Below are positions 1 through 13,681 of a stretch of 64,000 nucleotides of DNA, one piece after another. The notes below the pieces were generated by a model. The model saw only the letters and a list, made by a program, of their open reading frames with translations. It was not told the DNA's origin and ran no database searches. Positions within the stretch are counted from its first letter, which is position 1, and each line of letters starts with the position of its first letter. This stretch comes from Vespula vulgaris (taxonomy: Eukaryota > Arthropoda > Insecta > Hymenoptera > Vespidae): contig NC_066586.1 in NCBI RefSeq assembly GCF_905475345.1, forward strand, positions 434,501 to 498,500. Reading direction: 5' to 3'. A program made the position numbers and the translations under genes.

Positions 1-144
1 GTGATCTCTTCCAGCAGTCGACGAACAAACTCGTTGTCACTCAAGAAACATACACTGTCTCAAGCCTTGACGCGCAACGACGTTCGTTGAGATTCTCACG
101 CGTTTAATGTTCTTCGAATGTCGAAGCGTTATCGAAAGAACGAC
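1..144 (-). other. gro: groucho 3' UTR (partial)
   Basis: This is the sequence directly after the groucho stop codon in gene sense, up to the window edge. It holds no open frame of note and no polyadenylation hexamer. Confidence 0.7.
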
Positions 145-252
145 TCAATAAATCACTTCGTAGACGGTGGCTTTTTTGTCCCCTGATCCTGTCACTATGT
201 ACTTGTCGTCGTTGGAGATGTCGCAGCTGAGCACCGACGACGATTCCTTTGA
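145..252 (-). CDS. gro: groucho exon 13: last WD blade and stop
   Basis: Thirty-five codons and TGA: SKESSSVLSCDISNDDKYIV, then TGSGDKKATVYEVIY, the invariant C-terminus of Groucho/TLE proteins. The acceptor is TTTGCAG|TCA at 253. No AATAAA signal appears on the minus strand between the stop and position 1, so the 3' UTR continues outside the window. Confidence 0.97.
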   Translation of the reverse strand, partial: SKESSSVLSCDISNDDKYIVTGSGDKKATVYEVIY

Positions 253-3200
253 CTGCAAACGAGAAAAGAAAGAAATGGTTGAATTTACGTTGCGTTGTGT
301 CGGTTCGTTGGATGAGAGAAAAAAAAAGAAGTGGAAACGCGAGGATTACCTGGAATATCGATGCTCCATACGGCGTGCGCCAAGCGTTCAACAAATTATC
401 TTTGCCGGTCGAAACGAACCATTTGCCGCAGGAGGCAAAGCGTAACGAAAGAACGCAAGATTCGTGCAAATGCAGTTGGAACTTGTCGGGTTTCGTTGCG
501 TGAAGAACCTCGACGTTCGAATTTTCCATTCCGACCGCGAGCCACTCGTCGTTCGGGCAATAACCGAGAGAAAATATCTGCGACGTGAAATCGTGTTGCT
601 GCAGCTGCCTACCCTCTCGAAGATCCCAGGAACGTACTGTGTTGTCGAGACCACCGGTCCAGAGTTTCGAGCCGTTCGCAGAGATGTCGATGCAAGAGGC
701 ACCGTCCGTGTGACCTTGGAATTGTCTGACCAACGTTTGATTTTGAAGATCCCAGACGGCGATGTTTCCGTCGCTGCAGCAACTGAAGCAGACCTTGGAG
801 TCCGGAGAGATCGCCAAAGCGTAACAGGCAGGCGCGGAAGAAGTTAATTCCGCTTTGATTCTCGGCGTTGGACTCGCCAGATCCCAGATGCTCAAGTTGC
901 TCGCTTCGCCGCCCACGATGAGCGTCCTACCGTCCGGTAACAGTTTGACCGATCTGTAAGTAGCGACAGAGAAGACGTCTTGGTGAGTAACGTAGAGTAG
1001 AATCCGACGGAGGAATATCGTCGAGGAGCTTATAGATGGTCGTTCGAACCTGATGTAATTGTCTCGTTGCAGACAGTCGAGTTGGGAAACCGGCTTCGCG
1101 CTGCCGCTCCCGCCTTGACTGATGTCCCAAACCTTGACGCAGCCCTTGCCACCGGTGTAAACGTACTTCGTCGGATTGGAGATCGTCACCGCACAGACCA
1201 CTTCGCCGTGAGTGAGAGTATTTATTTGACGCGCGTGCCTTGGTATTCCCGGAGCTGCGAGAGCGTCGGGTGGAAACGGTACCGGTTGCATCTGTCCGTC
1301 GCTCAACACGTGAAAGCTGTAGGCTCTGCGAACGGGAAAAGCTTCATATACCGGCTTTTCCATATCGTAGAAAGGCGTAGTAAGGGCGGAGAAAAGACTT
1401 ACGGTTTTCCGCCGGGTACCCCGAGAGGTCCGAGAGGTGCTCTCATGCTACCGTGAGGATCGTAGAGCTGTTGAAGCGGCGGTCTGGCGGGATATCCGTT
1501 CAAAGCGGCAGGAGGATAGCCGAGCATGTCCACGTGAGGTCCCGCGGGCGGGTGATGAGGCGGAGGATAATGAGGGGGATAGGGGCCTACCGCCGAAGCG
1601 GAGACCAGAGGCTTGCTGGAACTCGATGGTTTTAGGCCACCCGAACCCGAACTACTGCCACCTGACGAATAAACATTTTCCTCTTATCTAAAGTTCCTTC
1701 GGTAGATCGATCTATGGAAAATAAATAGGGTAGAGACGCGTCGACGTACCCGCCGAAGTAGGCGTAACTGGTTTCGAAATGGGAGTGGTAGCTTTTTCTC
1801 GTTCCTCCATTTTCTTCGCGGACGGGGTACTGGCGTTGCTACTGGTACCGCTTCTAGGCGACGGAGGTGGCACTTCTTTTTTGACCTGTCCGCTCAACGG
1901 CACCGAGGAAGGTCCTAGCTTGTCCAGGCCATTCTCTCTCGGCGAGGTAGTACCATTCGCGGCCGGACTCGTCGGTCCTTCGCTCGCGTCGTCGACCACC
2001 AAGTCCTGGTCGCTCTTTTCGCCATCGCTTTGCTGTCGCAGAGAACGTGCACGGCTTTATTAAGGCGAACCGAATGATCTTACGACATGGAGTAACATGC
2101 GGGCTACCTACATGGCCTATGTCCTTGTCTTGCTCCTTCTTCATCTTTTTCAAGTGTAGGTGCTCGTGATGCTGAGGATCCGGCGTGCTACGGGGCCTGC
2201 TGTACTTTTCGCGTTCCGCCGGCGATATCGAGCTTCTCTGAAACGTTAAAAACTTCGTTACTTGCTTTTATTGCGCGTATTGGGTGACTTGAAATAAAAT
2301 GCATATCGGTGAATTAAAATAACGTACTTGAATATTCATGGAAATTCGATACGACTCTTCCGACGAATCCAAAATTATTTTCGCGTTATAATTTGGATAT
2401 TCGATCGATCGAATCCTCGCGGACGCGTCGAGAGACGATTTTCGTAAGCGTTAAACGCTCTCGCGCCGCTGAAAATAATCGTCGCGACCGGCCGATTATG
2501 TGGGTGTCACCGAGAGCGAGCTCGGTGTAGATAATCGTTTACACGTAGAAGAGAGGGATGGAGAGAGAGAGGGAGAGAGTATCGGATGTGGGGTGTTGCG
2601 GAGGAGGCGATAGAGCGAGTGGAACGAGGAGAAAGTATCGAGATCGAGGGTGGCCTGTAAAACGAGGACGGTGTTAGAGTGTATCACGTGGATCTCTCGC
2701 ATCCGCGATACGAGCCGCTCTTTCGCGCACGGTTAATGCGATTTCGCCGATTTCATCGCGGCTTTTTACGGCCTGCAATTTTGCTCCTCGTTGGATTTTC
2801 ACGGAAGAGTCGTGAGAGAGGAAGCCAGCCAAAAGATCGCTCGCAACGAAACCTTCCACTCGAGTCGGACAATTTTCAACTTTTTCGGATTAAATGAAGA
2901 GATGTCTTTGCGAAAACTTCTTTACGAGATCACGCTTCAAATCCTCGATTAAAATCTCGAAGGAATTTGGTAACACTCGTGTATACACCCGGCTAAGTAT
3001 CCCCTTTGTTGCCGAGGATCGTATCGTTGAGCCGATACCGCTTCCCTCGCGCAACGATATCGAACGGTCGTAAAAATTCCGGAATCGTATTTCGAGTAAA
3101 ACTAGATGGAAGTGATATTAAAGAGATAAATCGATGCTACACCGTTATCCTGTTTCTTCGTATAACAAGAAGAGCCATCGATGCGTCCGATCTATTTCTT

Positions 3201-5915
3201 TCTTGCTCTTTCCTTTTCGAACGAAACTTTTACCGAATTATCATCTCCGTCATATCTCGCGATGACAATGAATTATTTAAATAAAAAGAAAATGAGAACG
3301 GAGTATGGCTTTCGAGAGGAACAATATTAATAAAAGTCTCTTTCTTTCGAAAGGACACTTATCGACATATAGCGACATCCACCGACAGTGGAAGATATTA
3401 TCGAAAGAGAAGTTTTACGAGCGACAGTTTTGTCGTCGATACAGTATAGCATTTTCTCTCTCTTTCTCTCTATCTTTCTTCCGTCTGTTTCCCTCACTCT
3501 GTCGATTAGATATCGGTACCCTTTCCTAGCCCCGATAACAGCGTACCATCTTGCAGAGCACCGTAAACCATCCCCCTTTTGCCTCGACCATCCTCCTCCG
3601 GCACTTCCGAAGTAAATCTCCTCTTCTCAATTACCCCGTCCCTGTTGCCACCACCCCGGTACTTCATCCACCAATAGCAACGGCAACGGTGGTGGCAGTG
3701 GCGGCGCCACCTTTAGCTCGGTCCATTACCTCGACACCTCGCTATCCTCTCCTCCTTTTCCTCCTCCTCCTCCTTCTCCTCCTCCTCTATGACCCTAGCA
3801 AGCTCATCGAGTGGAAGGAAAATAAAAAGGAAAAAAGAAGACGGCTTTCGAGTCAGGATCGCGTAGCTAAAAGGACGATCCTTCTATCGACGAAGAGAAA
3901 AGAAAAAAAAAGAAAGGAAAGAAGAGAAAAGAGAAGAGAGAGAGAGAGAGAGAGAGCGAACGGGATGATTCGCGATTAAATCGACGCTCGGCCGAAAACG
4001 ATTTTTAGATTTGCAGAGGGATGATAAAGCGTCGGGTCTAATGGCGAATGAAAGGTGCTTCGGCGCGTGGAAAGAAAGCGCCTCCGTTCGATCGAGAGTA
4101 ACGAACGCTTTTAGTCGACTATTTTCGCAGCCGTCGTTCGTTTAACTGGCCGTGAGCGATAAAAAGTCGAGCGAGATTGAATTTATGGAGGAAGATTCGA
4201 GCTCCCATCGGTATTCGATACGAGTGATCGACTTCAAAGCGAGAATGTTCGTAAGGTATACGCTTCGTAGTTTAACCCGTTAAGGGGTTGCTACTTCTTG
4301 CTCTTCATCTTTGTAATCTTCTCGTTCATAACAAGAATCTATGAAGAGAGGATGGATGGGATTAGATGCTTTGAGAAAAAAATCTTGTAGAAGATACAAC
4401 AACCTCTTGACGTATAAATAAAATCGATGAGAGACAACGTTTTATTTACACTCGCTCGAGTTTTTCATCCGAAGAAGGTAGTCCCGGGAAAAAGCAGAAA
4501 AGAGCGGGTGGAAAGAGAACGAGGGGGAGAAGGAGAGGGAGAGGGAGAGGGAGAGAGAAAGAGAGCAGTGGCTGGAAACACGCGCGCAAACACGTACGCT
4601 CGCACGACGAGTATTTCACGTAGGGAGGAATCCCCCAGGGAACCATATTACGTGCTTCCATCGAGTTTCCTCGCGTAAAGACCTCCGGAGAGATCCTTTT
4701 CCTTCTCACCGAAGCTGCTGGAAGAGAGGACCGTCTTCTCGTTATCCGGTAATGGCAAGCCACTATTTATCCGGACGAGGGCAGCCCGAAGAAGCAGATG
4801 GTATACCGCTTGTATTCCTCAAATGGAAAAGCCAAAGAAAGAGAAAGAGAGAGAGAGAGAGAGAATGTCTTCGTTGTCCTTTTCCTAGCTCGACGCGACG
4901 TGCCGAGGGAAAACGAGGATGTGATATAGGAAAGGGAGGAAGAGGGAGAGAGAGCAAACTACAAAGTATATATCTGGGAAAACCGCATTCTCCTGGTAAA
5001 CTCTCAGAAACATTAATAATCGAATAATTCGATCAAAGACGAGAAAAATCTGGCACGGTCGGTTCTTCCTATCTCTTCTTTCCTTTCAAAGTACATAGCC
5101 GAAAAGATGGAGACGTTCCAAAAGTACCCGTATGCCGTGGCACGAAGACGGACGATCTATATAAACTGATCGTAGCTCAAAGGCTACGAGGAAAGAACGT
5201 CTTTCTTCGAGATCCGCGTTACAAGCGATCTCGAAGCGACTCGTCCTCCTTCCTCCTTTTCTAGCTGCTATCGAACCGTCGAAGAAGAAACCTCTTTCCG
5301 CTCTCGTTACGTGTCGTCTTCGAGAACAGCGATATACCGAGTAGGACCGAACTCGAGAGAAAGAGAAAGAGAGACTCGAGTGAAGAGGACGAGAAGAGAT
5401 AGAGGTTGTTGGAGGTGGAGGGAGAGAGTAGACGGCCTCCATTCACGTAAGTTTACTTACAGCAACCCCACCGGGTGGATATACCCACACCACTCTTTCC
5501 GGCAAAGAGGGTTCGTGTCTCGATCAATATGGGGGTTGGTAGCCTCCGAAGAAGAGGCGGTGGCGTGGGTGGAAGCGAAGGAAGCGTCGTGGGTGCACCA
5601 TAGATATATAGACTTTGTAGTGTTAGGGACGACTTGGTCCGCAAGCAAGCAGCCAGCCAGGCAGGCAACTTGGCAAGCAGCAGGCACCAAAGTATGGGTC
5701 GGGGGCTGAATGTCGAGCTTGGAAGGAGGTCTGCGGCGGCAGCCGTGGTAGTACTGGTGGTGCTGGCGGTGGTGCTGGTGTGCGCGGCATTGGGGTTGGT
5801 GGTCGGAGCCATGAGGGTGGTAAGTGAGTGAGCGACTCCTTCACCACGGCGCTTCGTCTCGACCCGACTCATACCACCGAAACCACCCTAACTTTACGGA
5901 TATATTCCGAGCCAT

Positions 5916-5950
<35 letters not shown>

Positions 5951-6110
5951 TCCACGACACGCTGCTCTCCTCGACCTTCCCTCTTCCTCTTCTGTCTCTC
6001 CTTATTCTTACTCCTTCTCTCTCTCTCTCTCTGCTTTTCTCCTTTCCCTTCAAGACACGTCCCTACCTCGTTCAACCCCGATAGTGCCTGTTTCTCTATT
6101 CCTCCCTCCG

Positions 6111-6146
<36 letters not shown>

Positions 6147-6990
6147 CTCTCGTCGTAGCCAAGACCCCGAGAGATGAGGTTACGAGCCAGAGTAGCGTCT
6201 CCCAAGACCCCACAAAACCCCAGCTGGTACAAGATTGCACTCAGTGGTTCTCAACCAAACGTTGTAAGATTTTCGACACGTAGGTAATTGACTTCCTTGA
6301 AATTTCAATCATCGTGCCATTTAGTATCACGCTTTGTAACTCACTCTCTGGATATGTAAACACGATCGATGTATGCACATTTGTTAAAGCGACTAATCGA
6401 GGAAGAAAGAACTCAATGATTTCGCTGGACGCGTTTACGCGATCGTTCGTTTAATCGATTCGATTCGAAATCAATGCAGGAACTCTGAATATTAAGCAAA
6501 TTTCGTTGGTCGATTACAATTTTGGTTTCTCTCTCGTGGCGATTAATTTAATTAGCAAAATCACGGTTTGGTATATACGAATACGTAGGAGAAGATGCAT
6601 GGCAACCGGTTGACGGGCAGCAAGTGTAATTATTTCGACGGTGGTCGTGGTTGCGAGTAAGTGAGGGGTTGGGGCGAGTCAGAGGAGGACGATACCCGGA
6701 CGGACGTTCCACTCGGGGATGCATGGAATTTTTAATGACCGCGACGCGAGCTTCGCTAACCGGTTCCCGAAATCGCCCACGTGTCACTAGGTCACCACGT
6801 GCATCCATCACCCTGGCAATTAGTGAACGTGAATTTTTATTTCCGCTTTACGCGCAGGTATCCGTCGTTCTCTCGCTTCGGCTCGTGCTCTCCATTTTTT
6901 TTCCTCCTGTCCGACTCGGCGCGCGCGCGGTAATTATGCAGCCGATATAACAGGGAAATGAGAATCGGTTTGAGCGTGCTCGCCGTTTTT

Positions 6991-7035
<45 letters not shown>

Positions 7036-10000
7036 CTTTCTTTTCGTTCGCTCGAAGCTCGAGACGGAGGTCGCATCACGAGATTTATGTTTCGGCAAGG
7101 ACTTTAATACGCGAGCCCTTTTGCTCGCTCGATAAATGCGCTCAATGTCTCGAGTTCCAACGACTTTCCAAGACTTCTTTCCAAAAAATTTCAAAGCGAC
7201 GAGCTCTCTTTTCCCTATTTTATTCAGAACGAGACAAGATATACAGTGTCGGTGAATCGCTTCGCGACAACGACGAACGGCGGTGCAAATCGGACAAAAA
7301 TTCACAGCTACCTAATTTATAGGTCCGTCATAAATCCAGAGCGGACTGCAGCAGCCATTGCCAACGCCATCGTCGTTCACCGTCGTTTCTCCACGTCGTT
7401 CAGATGTCCTATCGGTAGAGCTATCTTCCCTTTTTTTCCCTTTTTTCTACCTCCCCAACCCCTCTCCCTTTCCTTTTTCCTCTATCCTCGGGCAAGCATT
7501 CCACATCCCTTCGTCCCTTCTCTCACACCTCCGTTTTGTTCTATCTCTCGACGCGTCTAACTCGTATCGTCACAGCTCTCCCGCTCTTCCTCTTTTCTCT
7601 CTTTCTACAAGGCAGAAACCCTGCTGGAGAATTTGCATTTTTAAATTAACTCGCCTCTGTTTGCAGCTATCTCGGCACGGCGCCGCTACCACCGAGTAGG
7701 GCTTTACAATTTTATGCAACAACGCGCGCCGAGTGGCCCCCTCCCCGACTCTCTCTCTCTCTCTGTCTCTCCTCTTCCACCCTCGACGCAACTCCCGTCT
7801 CTAGCTTCGTCTCCTCATCCTTGTTCTCGTCCTCTTGCTTCGTCCTCTCTCCATCGAATACGAGTATATCGTTCCCGGTCTCTCGCATCCCACCTACGCA
7901 TGATCGATATTACCGTCCTCGTGTCGCGGTGCTCGGCCTACCGTCGATGCACCGCGATGTCGTTGACGTTATCGTTGCGGCCAATTAACACCTAACCGCA
8001 AGACTGACCTTTACGAAGTGCCGGCACGCGCGCGCATTACCGTCCATCGTACCTAAGTACTACCTGTCGACGATCTACAGGGTGTCTCGTAATTATTATC
8101 AAATAAATTTTCTTTCCTCGATCGATTAGTTACATCGCACCGAATTAACTTCGAAAATTTCCGCTGAAAAAGTCGTCGACCACCCATAGCGCGAGGATAT
8201 TTTTTTTTTCTTTATCTTTTCTCGGCGACTTCTCGTCGCCGTCGTTCTTATCGGCGTAAGGTTCTTTCTCGGAGGTGGAGCCCTAAAATGCTTGGCGCAC
8301 GAAAGCCTTCGACGCGCATTGCCAGCGAGAGAAGAAAGCAGAAAGAGTAAAAAAGAAGAAGAAAAAAAAGAAAAGAAAAAGGAAGAAAAAGGAAGAAAAA
8401 GGAGAAGAAAAAAGAAAGATAGAAGAGAGGAAAAGAGAGATACACCTTAGAGAGTACTCTTTTACGAGGCGGCCGCTTCTTAAAGATACGCCGTACCTAC
8501 TCTGGGAGCAAAGAGCGTCCGTTGAAAAGAAGAAGGACGAAATAAAAAGGAAGAAGGCAGGGCAAGAGAAAAATAAGGAGCAAACAGAATAGCCTGCCGT
8601 AAAGTGCCTCCGCGTTATCCAGGAGGAAGGAGGAAACATTTTTATCGCTCTGACGGAGAGGAGTTGCAAGATGCTCGTGACGATGGCTATGGTGGTTGTG
8701 GTGGTAGTAGTAGCGAAGGTAAGAGTAGATGTGTCAGGAAATGCCAAGAGACAAGGAAGAAAAAAGAAAGAAGGAACGAAGGAAGGAAGGAAGGAAGGAA
8801 GGAAGGAAGGAAAGGGGAGGAGTCGCGGTAATTGAAAAGCCCGCGGTGGATCCCGATCGTCGCTTTATTTCGCGTGCTCGACGGTGTCGGCCCTCTCGGC
8901 TATTATCTCGCCCGTTCCTGTGTCCCTCCTTCTTCTCCGACAACTCCTCCACCCCTTTCGACGAGTCCCTTGAAAGAAGAAAAACGAGAAAGGAAAGGAG
9001 GATCGGGCGAGACGTCGAACCAACGCGAAACGAGTCTAGAACGAAAGAGGGCGGGGGAGAGGGAGAAAGGACGAAGAGGGGAAAAAACACAACAATGCCC
9101 GCGGAGGTGCATTCTCGCGCGATTACCGACGCGAGCGGTGGACTTAACGAATGGCTTCGTAAACCGTGGCCGCTTTAAGGTCATTACACGTCGCAAAAAG
9201 GGAGTTAATGGCCATCCACCGTCGTTGAGACGCCTCGGCAAGAAGGGAAAGGGACGAAAGAGGGAAGAAGGAGTGGGAGGAGAAAGAGAGAGATAGATTG
9301 GCGTGGAATTCCAAGTGTCGTCGATCGACCGACTGATTTATCGCTCTCCCCTGCATCCTCCGTCGAAAGGATGTGGATAAAGGGTAAAGTATGTAGAGAA
9401 AGAGAGAGAGAGAGAGAGAGAGAGCTCGTTGAAAATTGCGCATCAAAGGCGTTCTCGACAAACTCCTCGAATAAAAAGTACCTCGCGGAGTCTATCGATT
9501 TTCGAGGGAATCGTTAACGCGAAAACTTGTTATAAAATCGGATCGGTACTTTTCAACTATTTCAAAATATTTGTCTACGATAGAATTCGCGATAATGGAA
9601 AGTTATCTGTGTAAAAAGTGGTTTGTTCGATCCTCCCTCGTAACGAGCGCATGTCCAACATTTTCCAGTTAACTTCTCCATCTACTTCCCTGCTTTTTTT
9701 ACCCTCCTTCTTCGTCTTCCTTTTTAACATTCTCTTTCTCGCTCGCTCTGCCAACGCGATTATATTGTGAAATATATACGGAGCCGTAATTACGGGGCGG
9801 TCGAGTCTCGTCGAGGGACTACCGGGCGTCGTTTTATGGCCGCCTCATTAAATTACGGACTAATTACCGGTCGGCGAATTATTAAAAAGGTTAGTCGACC
9901 GTTAAACGCGCCGCTCCTCGTAAAAGCGGAGCGTCGACTTCGCGTGGCCCGAACGAGACGAATAAAGAGGGAACGAAGAGAAAGAGAAAGAGAAAGAGAA

Positions 10001-13000
10001 AGAGAAAGAGAAAGAGAATGCGAGGACGCGTGGGTGCGCGCGTGTTTCTCGCGTCGGCGATGGCGCGTCATTAAAAAATACACCGTCGCGTCTTCTCGGT
10101 CACGTTGCGCGTAATACTTTATTCCGCTTTATGACCGATCGTTCTTATCGCTTTACTTGTCCGATCTGATTTACGTCGCATCGACTTACCTATTATACTT
10201 CTCCAGGCAAACTTTTCTTTTTCTTTTTCCGTTTCTTTCCCTCTGTTTTCTTAATAAATTACTTCGAGGACGATCTCGAGCGTGCGAAACGAGTGCATCA
10301 AGAGGAAGGAAGGAAGAAAGGAAGAAATCGAGCATATTATAAGCGGAACGAGAGGAATTCCACAACGAGAGGGCAACGCGATTCGTTCATCCCGAGTCGG
10401 ACTCGTACCTAACCGGTTTTTCTCTCGACGAGCGAGTAGACAAGAGAGATGGAGAAAAGAAGGAAATCGAGCGTTAACCGTGCCGGATACGCGCAGAAAT
10501 CCCCGGGCGCCCGACGTTCGTTCCTTAGGTCTCGTCATCGTCGTCGTCGCGTCGTCGTCGTCGTCGTCGTTGTCGCGTCGTCGTCATTCCGCGTCGTCGT
10601 TGTACGTACACACTCGTCAAGCATTTCTGCGAAATGAAATCAGGTTTCATCGAAGGTACCTACGTTATACGAAGTTAAGAGCGACCCGCAACGAATCGTC
10701 TTGCCACGGTCTTTTACGATCGGTTCTCTTTCCTTCGTAGACGTAACTTTGAAACACTGGTAAAAAGTTGAGTTAAACGGGTTACGATCAGTCACGTATC
10801 CTAATCGGCGATAATGTAAATTGAAAATTTCAGATACGTACAAAAACACGAAGAGTCGTCGTTCTTTTTTTCTCTTCCATTCTTTTTTTCATAAACGAAA
10901 AGAGAGAGCTTTTTGTTTCGCATTATAAATCGAGTGGTAGACTCAAGGCGTTCCGTAAAAAAAGCGTGACGATAATTCCCATAGCAATTTTCCACGATTT
11001 TACGAGCGTGGAAAGGAAAACGACGAGAGTAAGATATACGAGCAGGAAAGTAAGTAACGCGTCTGAAGATAGGAAATGAAGGTGGATTAAAAAAGAGAGG
11101 AGTCGCTAAATATCACGAAGGCAGCACGGTACTTTTAATTAATTAATGCCAGAAAGAGGGTAGCGTTTTTAGGTAAAATTCGCTCTTTGAGTCGAGCGGA
11201 GAAGGCGAATTCTTCTTTTATAAGAGTCAAATGTAAGAAGGGAAGGAGAGGAGATAGAAAAATGAAAGAACAAAAAATAATTGAAAAAGGATAAAATAAA
11301 GAAATAAGGAGACTCCTCGAAAGTAGGTATTTAAAAACGTAAAGTGTCGGAAGAGAAACCGTGGCAAGGATTGAAATCCGAAAAGAAAAGGGGCGAGAGG
11401 CAAAGAAGCGGAAAAGAGGAGACGAAGACGCGGTATATCACGACGCAGAAAAGAAGGTACAAGAAGAGGAAAGTCTACGCGCTGCTAGGACGACGTTTCA
11501 ATTAGTAATTAAAACGTAACAGGCTGCTACTCTCTCTCTCTCTCTTCCTCTCTTACTCTTTACCGCTACCTTCGTATAAGGTAGCTCTTGACTCCTTTAT
11601 ACTTATACCATCCCCGGCAGCCACCATCGCCATCTTGTAAATTAATTAATGCGTCCGTAACAAGATCAGAGGTGTCGGTAACGCAAGGGAGATCGGTACT
11701 CTCCCGGCGTGTTCATCGAGCGAGAGTACCTTCGCTTCGAATCTTAGTCTTTTTCGTCTCTCTCTCTCTCTCTCTCTTTCTCCCTCTCTCTCTCTTTCCC
11801 TATACGTATTATATACATGAGATACGTATACATATCTCTTCGTCCTCTCCTCTCACCCTTACAATTAGTGGAAACGCTTACAAAGATGTTTGCTAATTCG
11901 TCAATACGTCTTTACATTCAACGTAAACTCGTCCTCCTAAATATAACGACGTTCGACAGAGAATTATTACGGAGTTCCCCTATGGTACAATAAACTACGA
12001 TCGCCAAATCGGGTTGAGGCAACCTTGGCCAAGAGCGAATTAGTTCATTTGAGGAAGTTCGCGGATAAAGCGAAACGACGAGAGGAGGAGTTCCTCCTTC
12101 CTCCGCTCGTAGCTCGGTGTCAGGATCTCTCGACCCTTTCAAACCCTTTCATCGGTGCTTCGCCCGCTTACATAATGCAGCCACTCTAATTAAAATAAAT
12201 TACACCCTCGGTTCCCCTGGCCCTTTCTCTCTCGCTCTTTAGCTCTTCCTGTCTTTCCGCACGCCACACGACCCTCTCTCTTTCACGAGTCTTTTTTTCG
12301 ACGCCCTCCCTAGCGTTTTTTTGTACCGCACTTTCGACCACCCTCGTTCTCTCCTCGAGCAACCCCTTGCTCTCTCTCTCTCTCTCTCTCTTTCTCTCTT
12401 TCTCTCTCGCTCTGTTCTACAGCTTCTAGTAGAGCGCGTCCTTGTCTCGCACGCGCGCTCGTTTATTTGCACTTTATTCGAGATTTAATTTACCGACCTC
12501 CGGACGACAGACTCGTTGGTGAGCGCTCGACTCTGTGATGGGATTAAAAAGAGGAGGGAAAGAGAGGCGCGTCGATGGGTAAGAGGAGGATGAGGAGCTG
12601 GAGGTGGAGAGAAAAGTTGGAAAAAGTGTACCTCCATCGCGAGGCTCGCGACCAATGGCAGACGAACCGCCGGAAAAATGGCCGAATCAAGGAAAGAGCG
12701 AGGTACCCGACGACGAGATAGGGCGCGACGATCGATATGACGCCTCTGCTACCTCCACCTTCGCTATCCTCGCGATTTATACCATCTTTCTCCATTTTCT
12801 CTTTTTCTTCGTAGTCTCTTATTCCTCTCTTCTTTTTTCCCAAACAAGAACAAATTAAACCGACAAAGATACTTACGAACTCGTCCTGTTGATTCGAATA
12901 CGATACCGGACGATTCTCGTTAAAAGTATTTGGTTAACTCGCTTCGTCGCCAAGAGAACACGATTCGATCGCACATTTTAGTTCTCATAAAAAGCGATGT

Positions 13001-13139
13001 TAAATTATCGAGCGTCGTATGTATGTCGTATTTCCTTGAGTCGCCAACGGAATTCCACGATCCATCGATCTGTTTTTGGCGTCGATCGTGTGGAATGAAC
13101 GATTCAAAAGGAGAAGGAGAGAGAAAGAGAAGAGAAAGA

Positions 13140-13182
<43 letters not shown>

Positions 13183-13647
13183 CGAGCGAAAACGACGAGG
13201 GTGATTTCAATTACAGCAAAACACGGCACTAATTACACTCGTTGGAGTCGCACGATGGAGAGCTTAAAACAGAAAATCGCGTCCTCTTCGTCGTTCTCCT
13301 CTTCCTCCTCCTCCTCCTCCTCTCATCCCTTCCTCCCATCACCCTCCGCGTTCCACTCTCGTATTCGAGCGAACGAATTAATGCGGCGCCTCGCCTCGAG
13401 GACTTTCCTCTCGCTTGGCATCGAGGGGCCACTACCATCACCCGCTTTCGCGACAATTTACCGCGAGCCTCACGGATCGGGCGTAAGTATCGTGAAATTC
13501 AATTAAGTTCTAGGGGCAACGTTGGGAGGGGAGGGTGAGGAGATGAAAAAGGAGAAAAAAATCGACGGTACCCCACCCAACTCTTCCTCTGTCACCTTCA
13601 TACAAAAAGGAAAAGTGGTACGATTCGTTTCGATAAATAAATCTTCC

Positions 13648-13681
<34 letters not shown>

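Noticed and set aside
1361..1363. ATG opening a 419-codon frame over the WD40 exons as a separate start
   Set aside because: It lies inside the 77-nt intron between exons 10 and 11. The conserved protein continues upstream as GGKPAYSFH only after splicing, and the frame also reads through the 96-nt intron and past the last donor into non-conserved sequence.
8079..8100. CAGGGTGTCTCGTAATTATT resembling the end of an insect mobile element
   Set aside because: Only one short match, no paired inverted terminus, no target-site duplication and no transposase remnant nearby. The CAGGGTG at 20674 does not extend the similarity.
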